A stretch of DNA of 64,000 bases, from the NCBI RefSeq assembly GCF_039904985.1, contig NZ_CP157005.1, positions 1,984,001-2,048,000 on the forward strand. Direction: 5' to 3'. Below the pieces are notes generated by a model, which saw only the letters and a program-made list of their open reading frames with translations, had not been told where the DNA came from and searched no databases. Positions 34,134-42,713 of this stretch are shown piece by piece; within the stretch, counting starts at the first letter, position 1, and each line of letters starts with the position of its first letter. The stretch comes from Methylomonas sp. AM2-LC. Lineage in GTDB: Bacteria > Pseudomonadota > Gammaproteobacteria > Methylococcales > Methylomonadaceae. The translations under genes and the position numbers were made by a program.

Positions 34134-35108
34134 ATGAAAAAAACCACGCATTTTTTATTAATCGCCAGCCTGCTGGGTCCTCTAGCCAGCCAAAGCCTGC
34201 AAGCCGAAACCGTTTTCATTACTCTGGAAAAAGACAATGCTCTGGCTGTAGTGGATCCTGTAGCAGGCAAATTATTACAAACCATCACTATAGGCCAACA
34301 GCCACGCGGTATTGTGGCTAGTCAGGATGGCAAAGTTTTATACGTTGCGACCAGCGATGAAAATACCATTAAAATGTTTGATAGCGATAGCCTAAAAGAA
34401 ATAGGCCGCCTGCCTTCTGGCGAAGATCCAGAAACCTTTGCCATCAGCCCGGATGGCAAGTTTTTATATGTTTCCAACGAAGATGATAGCGAAGTGACGG
34501 TTATTGATATTAACGCCCGTAAGGCCGTACAAAAAATTAAAGTCGGAGTCGAGCCGGAAGGGGTGGCGGTCAGTCCAGATAATCGCTGGGTGATAGTAAC
34601 CTCCGAAACCACCAATATGCTGCACTGGATAGATACCAAAACCCGGCAAATTGTCGAGAACACCTTGGTCGATACCCGGCCACGCGCTGCCAGTTTTACC
34701 GCAGACAGTCAGCAATTGTGGGCAACATCCGAAATGGCCGGTACCCTGCAAGTACTGGATACCAACACTAAACAAATTATCCACAACATTAAATTCGAAA
34801 TACCGGGTGTTACGCCGGAACAAATACAACCCGTGGGCGTAGTTATCGACACAGAACGACGCTTTGCTTATGTGGCTTTGGGTCCCTCCAACCGCATTGC
34901 GGTGATTAATGCTCAGACCTATAAGGTGGAAAAATATTTTCTGGTAGGGCAGCGGGTTTGGAATATCGTGTTTTCGCCCGATCAAAAACATCTGTATAGC
35001 GCCAACGGCCTAAGTAACGATGTATCCATCATCGATTTGCAGGAGCAGAAAGTCACTAAATCCATAGCTGTGGGTCGTGAGCCTTGGGGCTTAACGGTAA
35101 AGCCATGA
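34134..35108 (+). CDS. YVTN beta-propeller protein of the PQQ-dependent alcohol system
   Basis: This encodes 324 residues. A signal peptide (HFLLIASLLGPLASQSLQAET) is followed by about seven 40-residue blades with the repeated pattern L-Y-V-S-N-E-x-x-x-x-V-x-V-I-D. It belongs to the beta-propeller family found next to an ABC exporter in bacteria that oxidise alcohols with PQQ-dependent dehydrogenases. It is periplasmic and its exact role is unknown. Its TGA overlaps the ATG of the ABC ATPase gene (ATGA), and the permease follows, so the three form one operon ending at the terminator at 36744. Confidence 0.9.
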   Translation: MKKTTHFLLIASLLGPLASQSLQAETVFITLEKDNALAVVDPVAGKLLQTITIGQQPRGIVASQDGKVLYVATSDENTIKMFDSDSLKEIGRLPSGEDPETFAISPDGKFLYVSNEDDSEVTVIDINARKAVQKIKVGVEPEGVAVSPDNRWVIVTSETTNMLHWIDTKTRQIVENTLVDTRPRAASFTADSQQLWATSEMAGTLQVLDTNTKQIIHNIKFEIPGVTPEQIQPVGVVIDTERRFAYVALGPSNRIAVINAQTYKVEKYFLVGQRVWNIVFSPDQKHLYSANGLSNDVSIIDLQEQKVTKSIAVGREPWGLTVKP

Positions 35109-35842
35109 CAGCCAGCGCTTTAACTGTTGATAATCTCAATTTTGCCTATGGGCAAAAAAAAGCATTGGATAAACTGAGTTTTAATGTGCAAGCCGGTGAA
35201 TGTACGCTGTTGCTCGGCCCCAATGGTGCCGGTAAAAGTACCCTGTTTTCCCTGATTACCCGCCTGTATGACAGTCATGAAGGCCGTATAGCCTTATGTG
35301 GTTACGATCTTAAAACCCATAGCTGTCAGGCTTTAGCGCATTTAGGGGTCGTCTTTCAGCAAACCACGCTCGATCCAGACTTGTCGGTTATGCAAAATTT
35401 ACGTTATCACGCCGCATTACACGGCATAAGCCGTAAACAGGCAGACTTGCGTATTCAAAACGAACTGGAACGGCTTGCCATGTTTGAACGCCGCTTCGAA
35501 AAAGTCCGGCAACTGAATGGCGGCCACAAACGCCGTGTCGAAATTGCCCGCGCCTTACTGCATCAACCGCGCTTATTATTACTGGACGAACCCACCGTGG
35601 GGCTGGATATGCCCAGTCGGCAAGCCATAGTAGAACACGTACACGCCTTGGTTAAAGAACAGCAATTGGCAGTCTTATGGGCCACACATTTAATTGATGA
35701 AATTAACGAGGATGATAGTTTGATCGTTTTGCATAAAGGTATTATTCGAGCGCAAGGCAAGCTGAGTACGGTGTTGCAAACCACAGGAGCCGCCAGCGCC
35801 GCCGAGGTGTTTTCGCAACTAACCCAGGGGCAGAACGCATGA
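35105..35842 (+). CDS. ABC transporter ATPase, PQQ-dependent alcohol system
   Basis: This encodes 245 residues. The ATG at 35105 is chosen because it overlaps the stop of the beta-propeller gene. The longer TTG start at 35084 adds seven residues. Walker A is GPNGAGKST, Walker B is LLLLDEPTVGLD and the switch His lies in ATHLIDE. The signature reads LNGGHKRRVEIARALL instead of LSGGQ, which I recall as characteristic of this PQQ-associated ABC subfamily rather than a defect. It powers the permease encoded next, with overlapping genes. The substrate is not known. Confidence 0.93.
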   Translation: MTASALTVDNLNFAYGQKKALDKLSFNVQAGECTLLLGPNGAGKSTLFSLITRLYDSHEGRIALCGYDLKTHSCQALAHLGVVFQQTTLDPDLSVMQNLRYHAALHGISRKQADLRIQNELERLAMFERRFEKVRQLNGGHKRRVEIARALLHQPRLLLLDEPTVGLDMPSRQAIVEHVHALVKEQQLAVLWATHLIDEINEDDSLIVLHKGIIRAQGKLSTVLQTTGAASAAEVFSQLTQGQNA

Positions 35843-36648
35843 AACTCATACATTATTGGCGCGCCCTGTCTGGTATCGTTGGCCGCGAGTTACTGCGTTT
35901 TTTACATCAGCGCGAGCGTTTTGTATCCGCGCTGGTTAGGCCGTTGGTGTGGTTGTTTGTATTTGCAGCGGGTTTTCGCGCCGCATTAGGTATTGCCATC
36001 AGCCCACCTTACGAAACCTATATCCTTTACGAAGTGTATATCACACCTGGTTTAATAGGTATGATTCAGTTGTTCAACGGTATGCAAAGTTCTTTGTCTA
36101 TGGTGTATGACCGGGAAATGGGCAGCATGCGCATGTTAATGGTCTGCCCATTACCACGCTGGTTCCTGTTAAGCAGTAAATTGATAGCCGGCACTGCGGT
36201 TTCGGTATTACAAGCTTACGCCTTTCTGGGTATTGCCTGGTTATACGATATTCAACCACCCTTAATGGGATTTGTATGGATATTGCCTGCTCTGGTTTTA
36301 TCCGGCATGATGTTGGGCGCGTTGGGTTTACTGTTATCCTCGTTCATCAAACAACTGGAAAACTTTGCCGGGGTAATGAATTTCGTTATTTTCCCGCTGT
36401 TTTTTATGTCAACAGCCTTGTACCCGTTATGGAAAATCAAAGAATCCAGCGAATGGCTCTACTACATAGCCCAATACAACCCATTCTCGCAAGCCGTAGA
36501 ATTAATCCGCTTTGCCTTATACGAACAATTTAATCAGTCAGCACTCATCTTTACCGCAAGTGCTTTTATCCTATTTATGGGTGCGGCCATTTTAGGGTAT
36601 AACCCGTCTAAAGGGATGATGGTCAGGAAGGGCGGGGGCGGAGACTGA
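35839..36648 (+). CDS. ABC-2 type permease, PQQ-dependent alcohol system (PedC-like)
   Basis: This encodes 269 residues with six membrane helices. The cytoplasmic motif MVYDREMGSMRMLMVCPLPR before helix 3 and the late LYPLW and YNPFSQAVELIR segments are typical of ABC-2 export permeases. It overlaps the ATPase gene by four bases. With the ATPase it forms an exporter conserved near PQQ alcohol-dehydrogenase genes. In pseudomonads the comparable protein is PedC. The dehydrogenase genes themselves are not in this window. Confidence 0.92.
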   Translation: MKLIHYWRALSGIVGRELLRFLHQRERFVSALVRPLVWLFVFAAGFRAALGIAISPPYETYILYEVYITPGLIGMIQLFNGMQSSLSMVYDREMGSMRMLMVCPLPRWFLLSSKLIAGTAVSVLQAYAFLGIAWLYDIQPPLMGFVWILPALVLSGMMLGALGLLLSSFIKQLENFAGVMNFVIFPLFFMSTALYPLWKIKESSEWLYYIAQYNPFSQAVELIRFALYEQFNQSALIFTASAFILFMGAAILGYNPSKGMMVRKGGGGD

Positions 36649-36743
36649 TTGTAAAACAATAGCTTATGTTTTTATTGATGTCCTGATTATTTATTGCGTC
36701 ACACTCACGTCACAGTTGAATAAAACGCCTTGCATACGCACAA

Positions 36744-36783
36744 GAAAAAAGCCGATAGTCTTAATTGATTATCGGCTTTTTTT
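36744..36783 (+). terminator. Rho-independent terminator of the beta-propeller/ABC operon
   Basis: AAAAAAGCCGATA, a 12-base loop, then TATCGGCTTTTTTT forms a strong stem with a T run, about 95 bases after the permease stop. It is also usable in the other direction because of the A run. Confidence 0.9.
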
Positions 36784-37789
36784 CTTAAAGCATTGTGTTA
36801 ATCCAAATTGATAAGACTTAATTAATCATTAACTACAATTTATAATTAAAACATTTGCTTACAAACCTATAAGTGTAATATAGGGGTAAAATTTGCACCT
36901 ATATTTTTTCTAAACCATATCATCAGTTATTTATTGAGTAAATCAATTGTTCGAATACTGACAGGATGATTACAAATCAGTTTAAAACGAAAAACCATAG
37001 ATCAATATAGCAAACAGTAATAAATTCGAATTTGCAATTTAACAAATCCCCCTAATATAAAAATTATTTTTCATTGGAAGTTTGTGTCTAAAGCAATCGA
37101 TTTTAAACGCCGAAATAGACTGGTTATTTTCCCAATTCCTCTGGGTGGACCCAACTGGTCACTATTCCAAGCTGACATCTATCAGGTTACACATTATGTC
37201 TGGATGTGATCGACTCCTGTCGATCAAAAGGAGGCGTAGGACGTGGGAGTTTACGAACTGCACCAATCGTGATCGATGATCTTCACGCTGTTCAGCACCT
37301 ATGGCCCTGATGGGAAAATCCCTTCATTTCACGAATTTATTGTCGTGAATCATTTTTAATGGTAAAGAGATGTTTGGGATTTGTTGAAGAAACGAAGGAG
37401 ATATTTCTATCATATGGTATCAATAATGGTATTTCAGAGCATGAGCTATATGGTTGTAAAGCATTTAATAAGGGAAATTAACATAGATGCTTCGCAGTCA
37501 CTCAGCGCCAGTTATTTGCGTAAGTTGAATGACAGCTCATTGGATGCCTGCCGACATTGAGCGCAAAGCTTAGAATGTCAACTTGGTTCGACACCACCGA
37601 GATTGGCGGCCACGGGCAACACCGGCGATGCTGGACGTGATCGACAACCACTGGGCAGCAAAATATCAATGTCCCAAGGGACACTGGCGGGACAATTGTA
37701 GATAAAATACAGTAAAAAACCACAACAACCAGCAACAAAGAAAATACGTTAACACATTGAATTTATTGTTATAGTTTGTTATGACGTTT
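36784..37789. other. 1-kb gap with degraded sequence, no confident gene
   Basis: No frame here has a ribosome-binding site plus a recognisable product. A decayed version of the intergenic repeat GATCTTCACGCTGTTCAGCAC (shared in part with the MITE interior) lies near 37274-37310, and a stretch at 37500-37700 looks like eroded coding sequence with stops in all frames. Together with the flanking tRNA-like remnants this reads as a recombination scar. Confidence 0.45.
36945..36999 (-). pseudogene. tRNA-Thr-like remnant (minus strand)
   Basis: Read on the minus strand, TATGGTTTTTC, a few bases, AACTGATTTGTAATCA, then GTCAG and a TTCGAA T-loop matches bases 37790-37840 of the plus-strand remnant, including ten bases upstream of the tRNA-like part. 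The ACTGATTTGTAATCA core is the anticodon arm of tRNA-Thr(UGU). The 3' acceptor end is degraded. It looks like another copy of the same attachment-type sequence, inverted. Confidence 0.5.
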
Positions 37790-37857
37790 TATGGTTTTTC
37801 ATTTGCAACTGATTTGTAATCAGCCGGTCAGGAGTTCGAATCCCCTCACTAGCTCCA
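37790..37857 (+). pseudogene. 3' fragment of a tRNA-Thr(UGU) gene, possible attachment site
   Basis: From about 37803 the sequence reads AACTGATTTGTAATCAGCCG (anticodon arm, anticodon TGT), then a T-arm with TTCGAAT loop (AGGAG/CCCCT stem, one mismatch), an acceptor strand CACTAGC and TCCA. The D-arm and 5' acceptor strand are missing: upstream sequence does not pair. A lone tRNA 3' half followed by a terminator hairpin is the usual scar of tyrosine-integrase insertion or of a duplicated attachment site. It is not expected to be functional. Confidence 0.75.
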
Positions 37858-38090
37858 TATAAAAGAAGGCCTTAGGTGTGAATCTAAGGCCTTTTTTATT
37901 GCCTTTAGCTAAAGCAACCTATTTCTAAAAACGCCAACCAGCGCACCACATATTTGACCAAATACTGACTTGATAAATTAGCGTTGCGTCACACCCCTCT
38001 ATTTCGGAAAAACATTCATTGATGTCTTAACTCTGTATTGTCTTAACTAGGCAGTGGTTGAGTTTAAGTATTAAAACTAACCTGACCCCT
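37858..38090 (-). repeat. Left copy of a long inverted repeat with right-end copy at 63462-63761
   Basis: This block, from just after the tRNA remnant to the 23-bp motif at 38068-38090, is the reverse complement of 63462-63761 with strong identity, except that the left copy lacks roughly 85 bases next to the motif. It includes a hairpin at 37866-37898 (AAGGCCTTAG...CTAAGGCCTTTTTT), a good terminator. The 38068-38090 motif (AGGGGTCAGGTTAG on the minus strand) is shared with the gene-fragment array at 41086-42629. Confidence 0.85.
37866..37898 (+). terminator. Terminator hairpin after the tRNA-Thr remnant
   Basis: AAGGCCTTAG and CTAAGGCCTT pair perfectly over ten bases with a short loop, followed by TTTTTT. 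Its position ten bases after the tRNA CCA is that of a normal tRNA terminator, preserved with the remnant. Confidence 0.8.
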
Positions 38091-38172
38091 ATAATACTCT
38101 TAGTTTCTGCTTGAAGTATGCCAGACTAACAGATATATTAATCAGACGATTTAACTTTTTAAGCATAATTTC

Positions 38173-41052
38173 ATGAATGATCAGCACCGTCAAATTGATC
38201 AAGGAAACAAAAGTATTTATGCCGAAGGCAACGTCTCTGTAACTTACGGTGACAAGCGGATACCAAAAAATCTAACCGCGCCGCCGTTTATTTCTGATGT
38301 GTTTATCGGCCGGGATGCGGATATTCAGGCGGTTCATCAAAAATTTCGAGACGGTCATTTGCTGTTGCTGGTGAATGGAGAAGGCGGCATCGGCAAAACC
38401 ACGCTGGCGGCGCATTATTACCGGCAGTATGCTCAAACTTATCAACATCTGGCCTGGGTTTTTGCCGAAAGTAGTCTGCTGAATGCATTGTTAAGCTTGG
38501 CGATATCCTTACGGCTTGAATTTCCGCCGGAATGGCAAGCCCAACAAAAGTTAAATGCTTTATTGGCTGAAATGGCTGATTTGCAACAACCCTGTTTGCT
38601 AGTCATCGATAACGCCAATAATTTAACCGAGCTTAAACGTTACTATTTGGCGCTTTCCGCCTGCCCGAATTTTCATATTCTGCTCACCACACGCATCTCC
38701 GAATTCGAGCAGGCGGCCTATCATCCCATTACCAACTTGCCCGTTGAGCTAGCTATCGAGCTGTTTATAAGACACTATCCACAACACCAACCTGAAGAAA
38801 ACACTGTATTGCATAGCATTCTGGTAGCTGTCGGCTACAACACGCTGGTTATTGAGCTGCTGGCGAAAACGCTAGCTATCAGCAATCGGCTTAAAACCCG
38901 TTATCGCTTGGCTGATCTACTCGCTGACCTGCAAAAAAAAGGCCTGCTGGCGATACAGAATCAAGTAGTCAATACCGCTTACCATGCCCAAGGGCCTGCC
39001 TTGCGCGAGGAAAGCCCGGAATCTATCATCGCCGCCATGTATGATTTAAGCGAGCTAGATGAGCAAGAAACTGTGTTGCTTTCTGTATTTGCCGTGCTAC
39101 CAGCGGAAAATATCCCCTACGCCGTGCTGGAGACTTTATTGGTTGGCATGGAGAATTTGGATGCCGCGCTACTGACCTTAGCGCAAAAGGGCTGGCTGGC
39201 TAACCACGCCAACAGCAGTTTTAAAGTCAGCCCGGTGGTGCAGGAAATTACCCTGGAAAAAAACCGCCTGCGACTGTTGACGGATTGTCTGGAATTGATG
39301 GCCGCGCTGATAGCACAACTCGACTATGAATCCGGTACCGGACACTTCATACAGGCCAGTTATGCCGAGGCAGCTGTACTTGCCCATTATGGAGAAAATA
39401 TACTGCAACGTTTAGCGGATAAAGACGAGAACCTAGCCTTACTTTGCGAAAGACTCGGAAATTTTCATAAGACTACAGGTAATTTAGGACGGGCGCTGGA
39501 CTTTTTTGAAAGCTATTTCAGCATAAGCAAAGAGCTGTATGAGGCCTACCCCAACAACGTGTCCTTTAAAAACGGGTTGGCGATTTCCTACGAAAAACTG
39601 GGTGAGACGCACACCGCGCTGGGCAATTTGGAGCGGGCCTTGGGCTTTTTTGAAAGCTATTTCAGCATAATCAAAGAGCTGTATGAGGCCTACCCCAACA
39701 ACGTGTCCTTTAAAAACGGGTTGGCGATTTCCTACGAAAAACTGGGTGAGACGCACACCGCGCTGGGCAATTTGGAGCGGGCCTTGGGCTTTTTTGAAGA
39801 GGAAACTGACTTATTCAAGGAGCTGTATGAGGCCTACCCCAACAACGTGTCCTTTAAAAACGGGTTGGCGATTTCCTACGAAAAACTGGGTGAGACGCAC
39901 ACCGCGCTGGGCAATTTGGAGCGGGCCTTGGGCTTTTTTGAAGAGGAAACTGACTTATTCAAGGAGCTGTATGAGGCCTACCCCAACAACGTGTCCTTTA
40001 AAAACGGGTTGGCGATTTCCTACGAAAAACTGGGTGAGACGCACACCGCGCTGGGCAATTTGGAGCGGGCCTTGGGCTTTTTTGAAGAGGAAACTGACTT
40101 ATTCAAGGAGCTGTATGAGGCCTACCCCAACAACGTGTCCTTTAAAAACGGGTTGGCGATTTCCTACGAAAAACTGGGTGAGACGCACACCGCGCTGGGC
40201 AATTTGGAGCGGGCCTTGGGCTTTTTTGAAGAGGAAACTGACTTATTCAAGGAGCTGTATGAGGCCTACCCCAACAACGTGTCCTTTAAAAACGGGTTGG
40301 CGATTTCCTACGAAAAACTGGGTGAGACGCACACCGCGCTGGGCAATTTGGAGCGGGCCTTGGGCTTTTTTGAAGAGGAAACTGACTTATTCAAGGAGCT
40401 GTATGAGGCCTACCCCAACAACGTGTCCTTTAAAAACGGGTTGGCGATTTCCTACGAAAAACTGGGTGAGACGCACACCGCGCTGGGCAATTTGGAGCGG
40501 GCCTTGGGCTTTTTTGAAGAGGAAACTGACTTATTCAAGGAGCTGTATGAGGCCTACCCCAACAACGTGTCCTTTAAAAACGGGTTGGCGATTTCCTACG
40601 AAAAACTGGGTGAGACGCACACCGCGCTGGGCAATTTGGAGCGGGCCTTGGGCTTTTTTGAAGAGGAAACTGACTTATTCAAGGAGCTGTATGAGGCCTA
40701 CCCCAACAACGTGTCCTTTAAAAACGGGTTGGCGATTTCCTACGAAAAACTGGGTGAGACGCACACCGCGCTGGGCAATTTGGAGCGGGCCTTGGGCTTT
40801 TTTGAAAATGATCTTCAATTAACAAAAGAGCTGTATGAGGCCTACCCCAACAACGTGTCCTTTAAAAACGGGTTGGCGATTTCCTACATAAAATTGGGTA
40901 GCTTTTATGAAATAGCAGGTGATAATCAGCTAGCCAAAAGCTTTTACCAAACAGCAGAGCGACATCTGGTCGAGTTAGCTGATTCTTTTCCTATGTATGT
41001 CGAATTCCAAAACAACCGGGACTGGGTTGCCGGTAGATTATTAAAATTGTGA
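38173..41052 (+). CDS. STAND NTPase (NB-ARC-like) with expanded TPR array
   Basis: This encodes 959 residues. Residues about 1-45 are a short N-terminal segment with no recognisable effector. The NTPase follows with Walker A GEGGIGKTT (69-77), Walker B CLLVIDNAN (141-149) and an arginine sensor in ILLTTRISEF, the NB-ARC/STAND pattern, then a helical/winged region to about residue 400. From about residue 420 the protein is TPR repeats, nine of them being 48-residue copies that are nearly identical (KELYEAYPNNVSFKNGLAIS, YEKLGETHTALGNLERALGF, FEEETDLF). STAND NTPases act as signal-triggered oligomerising switches. Many bacterial ones are phage sensors, but no nuclease or other killer domain is seen here. 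It stands alone and is bracketed by inverted copies of a 23-bp motif. Confidence 0.9.
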   Translation: MNDQHRQIDQGNKSIYAEGNVSVTYGDKRIPKNLTAPPFISDVFIGRDADIQAVHQKFRDGHLLLLVNGEGGIGKTTLAAHYYRQYAQTYQHLAWVFAESSLLNALLSLAISLRLEFPPEWQAQQKLNALLAEMADLQQPCLLVIDNANNLTELKRYYLALSACPNFHILLTTRISEFEQAAYHPITNLPVELAIELFIRHYPQHQPEENTVLHSILVAVGYNTLVIELLAKTLAISNRLKTRYRLADLLADLQKKGLLAIQNQVVNTAYHAQGPALREESPESIIAAMYDLSELDEQETVLLSVFAVLPAENIPYAVLETLLVGMENLDAALLTLAQKGWLANHANSSFKVSPVVQEITLEKNRLRLLTDCLELMAALIAQLDYESGTGHFIQASYAEAAVLAHYGENILQRLADKDENLALLCERLGNFHKTTGNLGRALDFFESYFSISKELYEAYPNNVSFKNGLAISYEKLGETHTALGNLERALGFFESYFSIIKELYEAYPNNVSFKNGLAISYEKLGETHTALGNLERALGFFEEETDLFKELYEAYPNNVSFKNGLAISYEKLGETHTALGNLERALGFFEEETDLFKELYEAYPNNVSFKNGLAISYEKLGETHTALGNLERALGFFEEETDLFKELYEAYPNNVSFKNGLAISYEKLGETHTALGNLERALGFFEEETDLFKELYEAYPNNVSFKNGLAISYEKLGETHTALGNLERALGFFEEETDLFKELYEAYPNNVSFKNGLAISYEKLGETHTALGNLERALGFFEEETDLFKELYEAYPNNVSFKNGLAISYEKLGETHTALGNLERALGFFEEETDLFKELYEAYPNNVSFKNGLAISYEKLGETHTALGNLERALGFFENDLQLTKELYEAYPNNVSFKNGLAISYIKLGSFYEIAGDNQLAKSFYQTAERHLVELADSFPMYVEFQNNRDWVAGRLLKL
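39532..40887 (+). repeat. Nine tandem 144-bp coding repeats in the STAND gene
   Basis: Units start at 39532, 39676, 39820, 39964, 40108, 40252, 40396, 40540 and 40684, with a partial tenth at 40828. Spacing is exactly 144 bases. The first 120 or so bases of every unit appear identical at the DNA level, including synonymous positions. Only the last eight codons vary: units 1 and 9 differ (SYFSII, NDLQLT) and the seven in between share EEETDLF. This indicates very recent expansion or gene conversion. Unit number is expected to vary between strains and to collapse in short-read assemblies. Confidence 0.95.
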
Positions 41053-41085
41053 TGTGGATATATCATGAATAAAATTACTGTATAT

Positions 41086-41548
41086 AGGGGTCAGGTTAGT
41101 TTTAATACTTGTTATGGTTAGCAAGACAAAGCTATGGTCGTCATGTGCAGGCCTATTACAATACTACCCGAAGAACTAAAAGTGTTTTGCAACTAGACTA
41201 GGTTGTTTGTGTTGATGGCAGGCAACGTTGACCATCTTGTTCCAGCCTGATCGACATAGACAGTTTGCTCTGCATTCCTCACTCGCCAAATGGGCAAAAA
41301 GGGTGACATTGATACCTTGCTGGGGAACCAGACTAAATCCGCTTTAGCATTTGTACCTATACCTGCCAGTTTAATTGCAGCCAGCTCATTTACTGAAAAT
41401 ACAGTATGACTTCCAGCCAATCTAAGGTGTCCAAGTACACGCCCCGTGCCTTCCTCAATTCTTACCATAGCCATTAGAGTCTGGTTATCACTCAGTTTGA
41501 CCAAGTAGTAAGCGTTGCCGCCATCCAGCCGTTCAACAAAAAATATAT
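41086..41548. pseudogene. Array unit 1: motif plus long 3' fragment of the 42714 gene
   Basis: The unit starts with the motif AGGGGTCAGGTTAG (41086-41108), continues with 84 bases of 3' flank, then the 3' part of the small gene on the minus strand (41193-41539). It keeps about 115 codons and breaks at GTTCAACAA, where the parent continues GATAGC. The next motif follows directly. It lacks the first 30 or so codons and the start. It differs from the parent by a few bases (for example GATACC for GAGACC). Confidence 0.85.
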
Positions 41549-41895
41549 AGGGGTCAGGTTAGTTTTAATACTTGTTATGGTTAGCAAGATAAAGCCATGG
41601 TTGTCATGTGCAGGCCTATCACAATACTACCCGAAGAACTAAAAGTGTTTTGCAACTAGACTAGGTTGTTTGTGTTGATGGCAGGCAACGTTGACCATCT
41701 TGTTCCAGCCTGATCGACATAGACAGTTTGCTCTGCATTCCTCACTCGCCAAATGGGCAAAAAAGGTGACATTGAGACCTTGCTGGGGAACCAGACTAAA
41801 TCCGCTTTAGCATTTGTACCTATACCTGCTAGTTTAATTGCAGCCAGCTCATTTACTGAAAATACAGTATGACTTCCAGCCAATCTAACATATAT
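41549..41895. pseudogene. Array unit 2: motif plus short 3' gene fragment (347 bp)
   Basis: This unit has the same start motif and the same 107-base distance from motif to the gene stop (41656). It breaks at CCAATCTA (41887), about 77 codons from the end. An AT-rich junction ACATATAT leads into the next motif. The fragment has no ribosome-binding site. Confidence 0.85.
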
Positions 41896-42259
41896 AGGGG
41901 TCAGGTTAGTTTTAATACTTGTTATGGTTAGCAAGACAAAGCCATGGTCGTCATGTGCAGGCCTATCACAATACTACCCGAAGAACTAAAAGTGTTTTGC
42001 AACTAGACTAGGTTGTTTGTGTTGATGGCAGGCAACGTTGACCATCTTGTTCCAGCCTGATCGACATAGACAGTTTGCTCTGCATTCCTCACTCGCCAAA
42101 TGGGCAAAAAAGGTGACATTGAGACCTTGCTGGGGAACCAGACTAAATCCGCTTTAGCATTTGTACCTATACCTGCTAGTTTAATTGCAGCCAGCTCATT
42201 TACTGAAAATACAGTATGACTTCCAGCCAATCTAACATATATAGGGGTCTAACATATAT
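41896..42259. pseudogene. Array unit 3: motif plus short 3' gene fragment with 17-bp junction duplication
   Basis: It is a 347-base unit like unit 2 with the gene fragment at 42003-42234. At its right end TAACATATATAGGGGTC is duplicated, adding 17 bases (42243-42259) before the next complete motif. The duplication is at the junction itself, pointing to slippage or repair synthesis at that point. Confidence 0.85.
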
Positions 42260-42606
42260 AGGGGTCAGGTTAGTTTTAATACTTGTTATGGTTAGCAAGA
42301 CAAAGCCATGGTCGTCATGTGCAGGCCTATCACAATACTACCCGAAGAACTAAAAGTGTTTTGCAACTAGACTAGGTTGTTTGTGTTGATGGCAGGCAAC
42401 GTTGACCATCTTGTTCCAGCCTGATCGACATAGACAGTTTGCTCTGCATTCCTCACTCGCCAAATGGGCAAAAAAGGTGACATTGAGACCTTGCTGGGGA
42501 ACCAGACTAAATCCGCTTTAGCATTTGTACCTATACCTGCTAGTTTAATTGCAGCCAGCTCATTTACTGAAAATACAGTATGACTTCCAGCCAATCTAAC
42601 ATATAT
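42260..42606. pseudogene. Array unit 4: motif plus short 3' gene fragment (347 bp)
   Basis: This is again 347 bases and essentially identical to unit 2, with the gene fragment at 42367-42598 and the same break at CCAATCTA. Units 2-4 probably arose by simple tandem amplification of one founder, while unit 1 is independent because its break is different. Confidence 0.85.
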
Positions 42607-42713
42607 AGGGGTCAGGTTAGTTTTAATACTTGTTATGGTTAGCAAGACAAAGCCATGGTCGTCATGTGCAGGCCTATCACAATACTACCCGAAGAACTAA
42701 AAGTGTTTTGCAA

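Noticed and set aside
37082..37738. Two short frames in the 36.8-37.8 kb gap
   Set aside because: They have no recognisable product and overlap sequence that looks eroded. They are treated as non-coding.
37803..37857. Functional tRNA-Thr gene
   Set aside because: Only the 3' half is present: the D-arm and 5' acceptor strand are missing and the T-stem has a mismatch, so it is called a remnant.
39683..40822. A 379-codon frame (+1 relative to the STAND gene) with a perfectly repeated 48-residue unit
   Set aside because: The repeat unit is 144 bases, divisible by three, so every frame stays open through the array. It has no independent start site and is a shadow.
39532..40887. Regular repeats that could be taken for a CRISPR array
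   Set aside because: The spacing is 144 bases with no unique spacers and the repeats are coding TPR units. No cas genes are present. I saw no CRISPR array anywhere in the window.
41193..42645. Four minus-strand ORFs of 75-103 codons with a shared C-terminus as separate genes
   Set aside because: They lack proper starts and ribosome-binding sites and are truncated copies of the gene at 42714-43157, so they are listed as pseudogene units.
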